DNA from: Auanema rhodensis
Lineage: Eukaryota; Nematoda; Chromadorea; Rhabditida; Rhabditidae
Assembly (NCBI GenBank): GCA_964057225.1
Contig: OZ059898.1
Span: forward strand, 17,089,267 to 17,153,266
DNA length: 64,000 nucleotides
Reading direction: 5' to 3'
Part shown: in pieces, positions 1 to 11,000 of the stretch
How positions within the stretch are numbered: position 1 is the stretch's first letter
How the letters are laid out: each line of letters begins with the position of its first letter
Made by a program: the position numbers and the translations under genes
Notes under the pieces: model-generated
Told to the model about the DNA's origin: nothing
What the model saw: the letters and a program-made list of their open reading frames with translations, nothing else
The model's database searches: none

Positions 1-351
1 TAGCTTAAAAATGCACCGAGATATCAACTGATATAAGTTCACACTTATATCCTCGATTTTCACCCTGAAGAATTATTTTTTTCGTTGAATAACATTGTCC
101 ATCGTCTTTGCCTTGAAAAAAGGAATCTAAAAACATCTACTTTTTGCTAAATTATTCTGAAATGTTTCGAAAAAATTTTTGTCAAAATGTTTTTGGAAGC
201 AATTTTGAGTGTACATGGAAACTCAACATACACTAATGCATCATTTTTCAAACGATCATAACTAATTTTTGTATTAAGCGTTTCTCAATGTAGTATAGTG
301 CATTTGATGCGGATTTTTAAGCTGCGTCGATCTGTGTTATCAAATTTGCGC
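1..351. repeat. Reference monomer M1, with map of variable and conserved sites
   Basis: This copy defines the numbering used in all entries. Main diagnostic sites: 25 (C or G); 31 (A or G); 53 (C or G); 72-78 (aattatt, aaataat or aattaat; plus a rarer form, attattatt, spanning 73-81); 118-124 (aaaaagg, aaaacgg or aaaagaa); 157 (C or T); 162-164 (att, atg, gtt or tat); 176 (T or G); 204 (T or G); 213 (A or G); 304-306 (ttg, tcg or tta); 312 (G or C); 317-321 (taag, taaa, taca or caag forms); 342 (A or G); 348 (G or T). M1 itself has C25, A31, atg at 162-164, T204, the ttg form and A342. Sites 93-112 and 223-300 are almost invariant across the window. Monomer length is a multiple of three, but every frame on both strands has several stops, so it does not encode protein. 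Confidence 0.95.
30..51. other. Inverted repeat 1 of the monomer: 9-bp stem, 4-nt loop
   Basis: Sites 30-38 (gatataagt) are the exact reverse complement of sites 43-51 (acttatatc), separated by tcac. The element recurs in nearly every monomer at the same place. G31, common in domain C, changes the second pair to G-T. The domain B variant C50 (tataccctcg, for example near 18987) hits the same pair from the other side. In M3 several bases of the right arm are changed. It could form a small cruciform in DNA or a hairpin in a transcript; neither is shown by sequence alone. Confidence 0.85.
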
Positions 352-355
352 TAGC
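350..355. other. GCTAGC palindrome across the chosen monomer junction
   Basis: The last two bases of one monomer and first four of the next form the 6-bp palindrome gctagc. It is present at nearly every junction; two junctions in domain B (near 4914 and 5265) read gttagc instead. The phase of the monomer is arbitrary, so this is a landmark for cutting the array into units, not a known biological boundary. Confidence 0.8.
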
Positions 356-702
356 TTAAAAATGCACCGAGATATCAACTGATATAAGTTCACACTTATA
401 TCCTCGATTTTCACCCTGAAGAATTATTTTTTTCGTTGAATAACATTGTCCATCGTCTTTGCCTTGAAAAAAGGAATCTAAAAACTTCTATTTTTTGCTA
501 AATTATTTTGAAATTTTTCGAAAAAATTTTTGTCAAAATGTTTTTGGAAGCAATGTTGAGTGTACATGTAAACTCAACATACACTAATGCACCATTTTTC
601 AAACAATCATAACTAATTTTTGTATTAAGCGTTTTTCAATGTAGTATAGTGCATTTGATGCGGATTTTTAAGCTGCGTCGATCTGTGTTATCAAATTTGC
701 GC
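352..702. repeat. M2, divergent monomer type (first of three)
   Basis: M2 carries a linked set of changes otherwise seen together only in M84 (29121-29471) and M88 (30525-30875): cttctatttttt in place of catctacttttt, gtacatgtaaac, gcaccattttt, aaacaatcat and gcgtttttcaa. The changes span sites 134-283, so this is a separate monomer lineage, not random substitution. Its 3' end (ttg form, A342) matches M1. Confidence 0.85.
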
Positions 703-1212
703 TAGCTTAAAAATGCACCGAGATATCAACTGATATAAGTTCACTTTTATATCCTCGATTTTCACCCTGAAGAAATAATTTTTTCGTTGAATAACATTGT
801 CCATCGTCTTTGCCTTGAAAAACGGAATCTAAAAACATCTACTTTTTGCTAAATTATTCTGAAATTTTTCGAAAAAATTTTTGTCAAAATGTTTTTGGAA
901 GCAATGTTGAGTGTACATGGAAACTCAACATACACTAATGCATCATTTTTCAAACGATCATAACTAATTTTTGTATTAAGCGTTTCTCAATGTAGTATAG
1001 TGCATTCGATGCGGATTTTTAAACTGCGTCGATCTGTGTTATCAGATTTGCGCTAGCTTAAAAATGCACCGAGATATGAACTGATATAAGTTCACACTTA
1101 TATCCTCGATTTTCACCCTGAAGAATTATTTTTTTCGTTGAATAACATTGTCCATCGTCTTTGCCTTGAAAAAAGGAATCTAAAAACATCTACTTTTTGC
1201 TAAATTATTCTG

Positions 1213-1233
1213 AAATTTTTCGAAAAAATTTTT
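1213..1233. other. A/T-tract palindrome in M4 (sites 160-180)
   Basis: Sites 163-174 are the 12-bp palindrome tttttcgaaaaa, extended by AAA on the left and, after one extra A, TTTTT on the right. Runs of five or six A or T on both sides of TCGA are the kind of sequence that bends DNA or resists nucleosomes, but that is inference. Variants at 162-164 and 176 that mark monomer types fall inside it. Confidence 0.8.
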
Positions 1234-1254
1234 GTCAAAATGTTTTTGGAAGCA

Positions 1255-1282
1255 ATGTTGAGTGTACATGGAAACTCAACAT
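1255..1282. other. Inverted repeat 2 in M4: 9-bp stem, 10-nt loop
   Basis: Sites 202-210 (atgttgagt) are the exact reverse complement of sites 221-229 (actcaacat), with gtacatggaa between. The stem is perfect in G204 monomers. T204 breaks the third pair, and ggaaattcaac (site 222, M125 type) changes another to G-T. G213 falls in the loop. The element is present in every complete monomer. Confidence 0.85.
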
Positions 1283-2808
1283 ACACTAATGCATCATTTT
1301 TCAAACGATCATAACTAATTTTTGTATTAAGCGTTTCTCAATGTAGTATAGTGCATTCGATGCGGATTTTTAAACTGCGTCGATCTGTGTTATCAGATTT
1401 GCGCTAGCTTAAAAATGCACCGAGATATGAACTGATATAAGTTCACACTTATATCCTCGATTTTCACCCTGAAGAATTATTTTTTTCGTTGAATAACATT
1501 GTCCATCGTCTTTGCCTTGAAAAAAGGAATCTAAAAATATCTACTTTTTGCTAAATTATTCTGAAATGTTTCGAAAAAATTTTTGTCAAAATGTTTTTGG
1601 AAGCAATTTTGAGTGTACATGGAAACTCAACATACACTAATGCATCATTTTTCAAACGATCATAACTAATTTTTGTATTAAGCGTTTCTCAATGTAGTAT
1701 AGTGCATTTGATGCGGATTTTTAAGCTGCGTCGATCTGTGTTATCAAATTTGCGCTAGCTTAAAAATGCACCGAGATATCAACTGGTATAAGTTCACACT
1801 TATATCCTCGATTTTCACCCTGAAGAAATAATTTTTTCGTTGAATAACATTGTCCATCGTCTTTGCCTTGAAAAAAGGAATCTAAAAACATCTACTTTTT
1901 GCTAAATTATTCTGAAATGTTTCGAAAAAATTTTTGTCAAAATGTTTTTGGAAGCAATTTTGAGTGTACATGGAAACTCAACATACACTAATGCATCATT
2001 TTTCAAACGATCATAACTAATTTTTGTATTAAGCGTTTCTCAATGTAGTATAGTGCATTTGATGCGGATTTTCAAACTGCGTCGATCTGTGTTATCAGAT
2101 TTGCGCTAGCTTAAAAATGCACCGAGATATCAACTGATATAAGTTCACACTTATATCCTCGATTTTCACCCTGAAGAATTATTTTTTTCGTTGAATAACA
2201 TTGTCCATCGTCTTTGCCTTGAAAAAAGGAATCTAAAAACATCTACTTTTTGCTAAATTATTCTGAAATTTTTCGAAAAAATTTTTGTCAAAATGTTTTT
2301 GGAAGCAATGTTGAGTGTACATGGAAACTCAACATACACTAATGCATCATTTTCCAAACGATCATAACTAATTTTTGTATTAAGCGTTTCTCAATGTAGT
2401 ATAGTGCATTCGATGCGGATTTTTAAACTGCGTCGATCTGTGTTATCAGATTTGCGCTAGCTTAAAAATGCACCGAGATATCAACTGATATAAGTTCACA
2501 CTTATATCCTCGATTTTCACCCTGAAGAATTATTTTTTTCGTTGAATAACATTGTCCATCGTCTTTGCCTTGAAAAAAGGAATCTAAAAACATCTACTTT
2601 TTGCTAAATTATTTTGAAATTTTTCGAAAAAATTTTTGTCAAAATGTTTTTGGAAGCAATGTTGAGTGTACATGGAAACTCAACATACACTAATGCATCA
2701 TTTTTCAAACGATCATAACTAATTTTTGTATTAAGCGTTTCTCAATGTAGTATAGTGCATTCGATGCGGATTTTTAAACTGCGTCGATCTGTGTTATCAG
2801 ATTTGCGC

Positions 2809-4563
2809 TAGCTTAAAAATGCACCGAGATATGAACTGATATAAGTTCACACTTATATCCTCGATTTTCACCCTGAAGAATTATTTTTTTCGTTGAATAA
2901 CATTGTCCATCGTCTTTGCCTTGAAAAAAGGAATCTAAAAACATCTACTTTTTGCTAAATTATTCTGAAATTTTTCGAAAAAATTTTTGTCAAAATGTTT
3001 TTGGAAGCAATGTTGAGTGTACATGGAAACTCAACATACACTAATGCATCATTTTTCAAACGATCATAACTAATTTTTGTATTAAGCGTTTCTCAATGTA
3101 GTATAGTGCATTCGATGCGGATTTTTAAACTGCGTCGATCTGTGTTATCAGATTTGCGCTAGCTTAAAAATGCACCGAGATATGAACTGATATAAGTTCA
3201 CACTTATATCCTCGATTTTCACCCTGAAGAATTATTTTTTTCGTTGAATAACATTGTCCATCGTCTTTGCCTTGAAAAAAGGAATCTAAAAATATCTACT
3301 TTTTGCTAAATTATTCTGAAATGTTTCGAAAAAATTTTTGTCAAAATGTTTTTGGAAGCAATTTTGAGTGTACATGGAAACTCAACATACACTAATGCAT
3401 CATTTTTCAAACGATCATAACTAATTTTTGTATTAAGCGTTTCTCAATGTAGTATAGTGCATTTGATGCGGATTTTTAAGCTGCGTCTATCTGTGTTATC
3501 AAATTTGCGCTAGCTTAAAAATGCACCGAGATATCAACTGGTATAAGTTCACACTTATATCCTCGATTTTCACCCTGAAGAAATAATTTTTTCGTTGAAT
3601 AACATTGTCCATCGTCTTTGCCTTGAAAAAAGGAATCTAAAAACATCTGCTTTTTGCTAAATTATTCTGAAATGTTTCGAAAAAATTTTTGTCAAAATGT
3701 TTTTGGAAGCAATTTTGAGTGTACATGGAAACTCAACATACACTAATGCATCATTTTTCAAACGATCATAACTAATTTTTGTATTAAGCGTTTCTCAATG
3801 TAGTATAGTGCATTTGATGCGGATTTTCAAACTGCGTCGATCTGTGTTATCAGATTTGCGCTAGCTTAAAAATGCACCGAGATATCAACTGATATAAGTT
3901 CACACTTATATCCTCGATTTTCACCCTGAAGAATTATTTTTTTCGTTGAATAACATTGTCCATCGTCTTTGCCTTGAAAAAAGGAATCTAAAAACATCTA
4001 CTTTTTGCTAAATTATTCTGAAATTTTTCGAAAAAATTTTTGTCAAAATGTTTTTGGAAGCAATGTTGAGTGTACATGGAAACTCAACATACACTAATGC
4101 ATCATTTTCCAAACGATCATAACTAATTTTTGTATTAAGCGTTTCTCAATGTAGTATAGTGCATTCGATGCGGATTTTTAAACTGCGTCGATCTGTGTTA
4201 TCAGATTTGCGCTAGCTTAAAAATGCACCGAGATATCAACTGATATAAGTTCACACTTATATCCTCGATTTTCACCCTGAAGAATTATTTTTTTCGTTGA
4301 ATAACATTGTCCATCGTCTTTGCCTTGAAAAAAGGAATTTAAAAACATCTACTTTTTGCTAAATTATTTTGAAATTTTTCGAAAAAATTTTTGTCAAAAT
4401 GTTTTTGGAAGCAATGTTGAGTGTACATGGAAACTCAACATACACTAATGCATCATTTTTCAAACGATCATAACTAATTTTTGTATTAAGCGTTTCTCAA
4501 TGTAGTATAGTGCATTCGATGCGGATTTTTAAACTGCGTCGATCTGTGTTATCAGATTTGCGC
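2809..4563. repeat. 5-mer HOR, second copy (M9-M13), 1755 bp
   Basis: Tandem copy of 1054-2808. I see only a few differences by eye: gtctatc for gtcgatc in M10, catctgc for catctac in M11 and aattta for aatcta in M13. So few changes mean a recent duplication or recent homogenisation. The next monomer, M14, switches to domain B variants. Confidence 0.88.
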
Positions 4564-5616
4564 TAGCTTAAAAATGCACCGAGATATGAACTGATATAAG
4601 TTCACACTTATATCCTCGATTTTCACCCTGAAGAATTATTTTTTTCGTTGAATAACATTGTCCATCGTCTTTGCCTTGAAAAAAGAAATCTAAAAACATC
4701 TACTTTTTGCTAAATTATTCTGAAATTTTTCGAAAAAATTTTTGTCAAAATGTTTTTGGAAGCAATGTTGAGTGTACATGGAAACTCAACATACACTAAT
4801 GCATCATTTTTCAAACGATCATAACTAATTTTTGTATTAAGCGTTTCTCAATGTAGTATAGTGCATTCGATGCGGATTTTCAAGCTGCGTCGATCTGTGT
4901 TATCAGATTTTCGTTAGCTTAAAAATGCACCGAGATATCAACTGATATAAGTTCACACTTATATCCTCGATTTTCACCCTGAAGAATTAATTTTTTCGTT
5001 GAATAACATTGTCCATCGTCTTTGCCTTGAAAAAAGGAATCTAAAAACATCTACTTTTTGCTAAATTATTTTGAAGTTTTTCGAAAAAATTTTTGTCAAA
5101 ATGTTTTTGGAAGCAATGTTGAGTGTACATGGAAACTCAACATACACTAATGCATCATTTTTCAAACTATCATAACTAATTTTTGTATTAAGCGTTTCTC
5201 AATGTAGTATAGTGCATTCGATGCGGATTTTCAAGCTGCGTCGATCTGTGTTATCAGATTTTCGTTAGCTTAAAAATGCACCGAGATATCAACTGATATA
5301 AGTTCACACTTATATCCTCGATTTTCACCCTGAAGAATTAATTTTTTCGTTGAATAACATTGTCCATCGTCTTTGCCTTGAAAAAAGGAATCTAAAAACA
5401 TCTACTTTTTGCTAAATTATTTTGAAGTTTTTCGAAAAAATTTTTGTCAAAATGTTTTTGGAAGCAATGTTGAGTGTACATGGAAACTCAACATACACTA
5501 ATGCATCATTTTTCAAACGATCATAACTAATTTTTGTATTAAGCGTTTCTCAATGTAGTATAGTGCATTCGATGCGGATTTTTAAGCTGCGTCGATCTGT
5601 GTTATCAGATTTGCGC
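4564..5616. repeat. M14-M16, entry into haplotype domain B
   Basis: M14 introduces aaaagaa at 118-124, caag near 318 and the T348 3' end (cagattttcg), none of which occur in M1-M13. M14 and M15 also share the rare junction cgttagc. M15 and M16 have aattaat and G162. G31, found in M6 and M11, is absent from here until M87. Confidence 0.8.
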
Positions 5617-5965
5617 TAGCTTAAAAATGCACCGAGATATCAACTGATATAAGTTCACACTTATATCCTCGATTTTCACCCTGAAGAAATAATTTTTTCG
5701 TTGAAAAACATTGTCCATCGTCTTTGCCTTGAAAAAAGGAATCTAAAAACATCTACTTTTGCTAAATTATTTTGAAGTTTTTCGAAAAAATTTTGTCAAA
5801 ATGTTTTTGGAAGCAATGTTGAGTGTACATGGAAACTCAACATACACTAATGCATCATTTTTCAAACGATCATAACTAATTTTTGTATTAAGCGTTTCTC
5901 AATGTAGTATAGTGCATTCGATGCGGATTTTCAAGCTGCGTCGATCTGTGTTATCAGATTTGCGC
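5617..5965. repeat. M17, 349-bp monomer with two linked 1-bp deletions
   Basis: One T is missing from the T-run at 141-145 (ctacttttgct) and one from the run at 176-180 (aaaaaattttgtc). The same pair of deletions occurs in six other monomers, always together. M17 alone of the seven also has gttgaaaaacattg, a change shared with M85. Confidence 0.9.
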
Positions 5966-6316
5966 TAGCTTAAAAATGCACCGAGATATCAACTGATATA
6001 AGTTCACACTTATATCCTCGATTTTCACCCTGAAGAATTAATTTTTTTGTTGAATAAAATTGTCCATCGTCTTTGCCTTGAGAAAAGGAATTTGAAAACA
6101 TCTACTTTTTGCTAAATTATTTTGAAATTTTTCGAAAAAATTTTTGTCAAAATGTTTTTGGAAGCAATGTTGAGTGTACATGGAAACTCAACATACACTA
6201 ATGCATCATTTTTCAAACGATCATAACTAATTTTTGTATTAAGCGTTTCTCAATGTAGTATAGTGCATTTGATGCGGATTTTTAAGCTGCGTCGATCTGT
6301 GTTATCAAATTTGCGC
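5966..6316. repeat. M18, divergent monomer (ttgagaaaagg type)
   Basis: M18 has aatttttttgttg, ttgagaaaaggaatttgaaa and ataaaattg. The first two are otherwise found together only in M82 and M83 (28419-29120), 22 kb away. The 3' end has the ttg form and A342, a combination typical of domain A/C, inside domain B. Confidence 0.82.
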
Positions 6317-7720
6317 TAGCTTAAAAATGCACCGAGATATCAACTGATATAAGTTCACACTTATATCCTCGATTTTCACCCTGAAGAAATAATTTTTTCG
6401 TTGAATAACATTGTCCATCGTCTTTGCCTTGAAAAAAGGAATCTAAAAACATCTACTTTTTGCTAAATTATTCTGAAATTTTTCGAAAAAATTTTTGTCA
6501 AAATGTTTTTGGAAGCAATGTTGAGTGTACATGGAAACTCAACATACACTAATGCATCATTTTTCAAACGATCATAACTAATTTTTGTATTAAGCGTTTC
6601 TCAATGTAGTATAGTGCATTCGATGCGGATTTTTAAGCTGCGTCGATCTGTGTTATCAGATTTGCGCTAGCTTAAAAATGCACCGAGATATGAACTGATA
6701 TAAGTTCACACTTATATCCTCGATTTTCACCCTGAAGAATTATTTTTTTCGTTGAATAACATTGTCCATCGTCTTTGCCTTGAAAAAAGAAATCTAAAAA
6801 CATCTACTTTTTGCTAAATTATTCTGAAATTTTTCGAAAAAATTTTTGTCAAAATGTTTTTGGAAGCAATGTTGAGTGTACATGGAAACTCAACATACAC
6901 TAATGCATCATTTTTCAAACGATCATAACTAATTTTTGTATTAAGCGTTTCTCAATGTAGTATAGTGCATTCGATGCGGATTTTCAAGCTGCGTCGATCT
7001 GTGTTATCAGATTTTCGCTAGCTTAAAAATGCACCGAGATATCAACTGATATAAGTTCACACTTATATCCTGGATTTTCACCCTGAAGAATTAATTTTTT
7101 CGTTGAATAACATTGTCCATCGTCTTTGCCTTGAAAAAAGGAATCTAAAAACATCTACTTTTTGCTAAATTATTCTGAAATTTTTCGAAAAAAGTTTTGT
7201 CAAAATGTTTTTGGAAGCAATGTTGAGTGTACATGGAAACTCAACATACACTAATGCATCATTTTTCAAACGATCATAACTAATTTTTGTATTAAGCGTT
7301 TCTCAATGTAGTATAGTGCATTCGATGCGGATTTTTAAACTGCGTCGATCTGTGTTATCAGATTTGCGCTAGCTTAAAAATGCACCGAGATATGAACTGA
7401 TATAAGTTCACACTTATATCCTCGATTTTCACCCTGAAGAATTATTTTTTTCGTTGAATAACATTGTCCATCGTCTTTGCCTTGAAAAAAGGAATCTAAA
7501 AACATCTACTTTTTGCTAAATTATTCTGAAATTTTTCGAAAAAATTTTTGTCAAAATGTTTTTGGAAGCAATGTTGAGTGTACATGGAAACTCAACATAC
7601 ACTAATGCATCATTTTTCAAACGATCATAACTAATTTTTGTATTAAGCGTTTCTCAATGTAGTATAGTGCATTTGATGCGGATTTTTAAGCTGCGTCGAT
7701 CTGTGTTATCAAATTTGCGC
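6317..7720. repeat. Four-monomer block M19-M22, partly repeated at 7721
   Basis: M19 (aaataat), M20 (G25, aaaagaa, T348) and M21 (G53, G176) are matched one for one by M23-M25. M22 begins like M26 but ends with the ttg form and A342, where M26 ends with caag and T348. M22 therefore looks like a monomer whose 3' part was exchanged. Confidence 0.75.
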
Positions 7721-8071
7721 TAGCTTAAAAATGCACCGAGATATCAACTGATATAAGTTCACACTTATATCCTCGATTTTCACCCTGAAGAAATAATTTT
7801 TTCGTTGAATAACATTGTCCATCGTCTTTGCCTTGAAAAAAGGAATCTAAAAACATCTACTTTTTGCTAAATTATTCTGAAATTTTTCGAAAAAATTTTT
7901 GTCAAAATGTTTTTGGAAGCAATGTTGAGTGTACATGGAAACTCAACATACACTAATGCATCATTTTTCAAACGATCATAACTAATTTTTGTATTAAGCG
8001 TTTCTCAATGTAGTATAGTGCATTCGATGCGGATTTTTAAGCTGCGTCGATCTGTGTTATCAGATTTGCGC

Positions 8072-11000
8072 TAGCTTAAAAATGCACCGAGATATGAACT
8101 GATATAAGTTCACACTTATATCCTCGATTTTCACCCTGAAGAATTATTTTTTTCGTTGAATAACATTGTCCATCGTCTTTGCCTTGAAAAAAGAAATCTA
8201 AAAACATCTACTTTTTGCTAAATTATTCTGAAATTTTTCGAAAAAATTTTTGTCAAAATGTTTTTGGAAGCAATGTTGAGTGTACATGGAAACTCAACAT
8301 ACACTAATGCATCATTTTTCAAACGATCATAACTAATTTTTGTATTAAGCGTTTCTCAATGTAGTATAGTGCATTCGATGCGGATTTTCAAGCTGCGTCG
8401 ATCTGTGTTATCAGATTTTCGCTAGCTTAAAAATGCACCGAGATATCAACTGATATAAGTTCACACTTATATCCTGGATTTTCACCCTGAAGAATTAATT
8501 TTTTCGTTGAATAACATTGTCCATCGTCTTTGCCTTGAAAAAAGGAATCTAAAAACATCTACTTTTTGCTAAATTATTCTGAAATTTTTCGAAAAAAGTT
8601 TTGTCAAAATGTTTTTGGAAGCAATGTTGAGTGTACATGGAAACTCAACATACACTAATGCATCATTTTTCAAACGATCATAACTAATTTTTGTATTAAG
8701 CGTTTCTCAATGTAGTATAGTGCATTCGATGCGGATTTTTAAACTGCGTCGATCTGTGTTATCAGATTTGCGCTAGCTTAAAAATGCACCGAGATATGAA
8801 CTGATATAAGTTCACACTTATATCCTCGATTTTCACCCTGAAGAATTATTTTTTTCGTTGAATAACATTGTCCATCGTCTTTGCCTTGAAAAAAGGAATC
8901 TAAAAACATCTACTTTTTGCTAAATTATTCTGAAATTTTTCGAAAAAATTTTTGTCAAAATGTTTTTGGAAGCAATGTTGAGTGTACATGGAAACTCAAC
9001 ATACACTAATGCATCATTTTTCAAACGATCATAACTAATTTTTGTATTAAGCGTTTCTCAATGTAGTATAGTGCATTCGATGCGGATTTTCAAGCTGCGT
9101 CGATCTGTGTTATCAGATTTTCGCTAGCTTAAAAATGCACCGAGATATCAACTGATATAAGTTCACACTTATATCCTGGATTTTCACCCTGAAGAATTAA
9201 TTTTTTCGTTGAATAACATTGTCCATCGTCTTTGCCTTGAAAAAAGGAATCTAAAAACATCTACTTTTTGCTAAATTATTCTGAAATTTTTCGAAAAAAG
9301 TTTTGTCAAAATGTTTTTGGAAGCAATGTTGAGTGTACATGGAAACTCAACATACACTAATGCATCATTTTTCAAACGATCATAACTAATTTTTGTATTA
9401 AGCGTTTCTCAATGTAGTATAGTGCATTCGATGCGGATTTTTAAGCTGCGTCGATCTGTGTTATCAGATTTGCGCTAGCTTAAAAATGCACCGAGATATG
9501 AACTGATATAAGTTCACACTTATATCCTCGATTTTCACCCTGAAGAATTATTTTTTTCGTTGAATAACATTGTCCATCGTCTTTGCCTTGAAAAAAGAAA
9601 TCTAAAAACATCTACTTTTTGCTAAATTATTCTGAAATTTTTCGAAAAAATTTTTGTCAAAATGTTTTTGGAAGCAATGTTGAGTGTACATGGAAACTCA
9701 ACATACACTAATGCATCATTTTTCAAACGATCATAACTAATTTTTGTATTAAGCGTTTCTCAATGTAGTATAGTGCATTCGATGCGGATTTTCAAGCTGC
9801 GTCGATCTGTGTTATCAGATTTTCGCTAGCTTAAAAATGCACCGAGATATCAACTGATATAAGTTCACACTTATATCCTGGATTTTCACCCTGAAGAATT
9901 AATTTTTTCGTTGAATAACATTGTCCATCGTCTTTGCCTTGAAAAAAGGAATCTAAAAACATCTACTTTTTGCTAAATTATTCTGAAATTTTTCGAAAAA
10001 AGTTTTGTCAAAATGTTTTTGGAAGCAATGTTGAGTGTACATGGAAACTCAACATACACTAATGCATCATTTTTCAAACGATCATAACTAATTTTTGTAT
10101 TAAGCGTTTCTCAATGTAGTATAGTGCATTCGATGCGGATTTTTAAACTGCGTCGATCTGTGTTATCAGATTTGCGCTAGCTTAAAAATGCACCGAGATA
10201 TGAACTGATATAAGTTCACACTTATATCCTCGATTTTCACCCTGAAGAATTATTTTTTTCGTTGAATAACATTGTCCATCGTCTTTGCCTTGAAAAAAGG
10301 AATCTAAAAACATCTACTTTTTGCTAAATTATTCTGAAATTTTTCGAAAAAATTTTTGTCAAAATGTTTTTGGAAGCAATGTTGAGTGTACATGGAAACT
10401 CAACATACACTAATGCATCATTTTTCAAACGATCATAACTAATTTTTGTATTAAGCGTTTCTCAATGTAGTATAGTGCATTCGATGCGGATTTTCAAGCT
10501 GCGTCGATCTGTGTTATCAGATTTTCGCTAGCTTAAAAATGCACCGAGATATCAACTGATATAAGTTCACACTTATATCCTGGATTTTCACCCTGAAGAA
10601 TTAATTTTTTCGTTGAATAACATTGTCCATCGTCTTTGCCTTGAAAAAAGGAATCTAAAAACATCTACTTTTTGCTAAATTATTCTGAAATTTTTCGAAA
10701 AAAGTTTTGTCAAAATGTTTTTGGAAGCAATGTTGAGTGTACATGGAAACTCAACATACACTAATGCATCATTTTTCAAACGATCATAACTAATTTTTGT
10801 ATTAAGCGTTTCTCAATGTAGTATAGTGCATTCGATGCGGATTTTTAAACTGCGTCGATCTGTGTTATCAGATTTGCGCTAGCTTAAAAATGCACCGAGA
10901 TATGAACTGATATAAGTTCACACTTATATCCTCGATTTTCACCCTGAAGAATTATTTTTTTCGTTGAATAACATTGTCCATCGTCTTTGCCTTGAAAAAA

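Larger units (their letters stand above)
1..1053. repeat. M1-M3, unordered monomers at the left edge (domain A)
   Basis: Three monomers that do not repeat as a block inside the window. M1 has atg at 162-164 and T204 like M5 and M10. M2 is a divergent type (own entry). M3 has the aaataat form, aaaacgg and an altered right arm of inverted repeat 1 (cacttttat). They may be the end of a higher-order unit lying to the left of the window. Confidence 0.75.
1054..2808. repeat. 5-mer HOR, first copy (M4-M8), 1755 bp
   Basis: The five monomers in order: M4 (G25), M5 (G25, aatatct, atg at 162-164, T204), M6 (G31, aaataat, tcaaact at the 3' end), M7 (C25, private tttccaaac at site 245 onward) and M8 (T157). 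The same five follow in the same order at 2809. Shared private marks in M5/M10 and M7/M12 show duplication of the whole block. Confidence 0.88.

Noticed and set aside
30-40. TATA box at gatataag
   Set aside because: It is one arm of the inverted repeat, is present in nearly every monomer, and no other promoter element or gene is found.
80-96. CENP-B box-like start (ttcg then an A at the right spacing)
   Set aside because: The second half of the box needs cggg and reads acat here. Only the first half matches, which is weak in an A/T-rich sequence.
112-123. ccttgaaaaaagg as a functional hairpin
   Set aside because: Only four base pairs (cctt/aagg), and it is broken in the many aaaacgg and aaaagaa monomers; not better than chance.
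65-183. Hammerhead ribozyme core: ctgaaga at sites 65-71, gaaa at 159-162 and gtc at 181-183
   Set aside because: Hammerheads do occur in some satellites, but here the distance for stem II is far too long and the bases before ctga (cacc) do not pair with those after gtc (aaaa). No stem I can form.
5966-6316. aataaa polyadenylation signal in M18
   Set aside because: It arises from a single change in one monomer (aataac to aataaa), with no gene or transcript evidence nearby.
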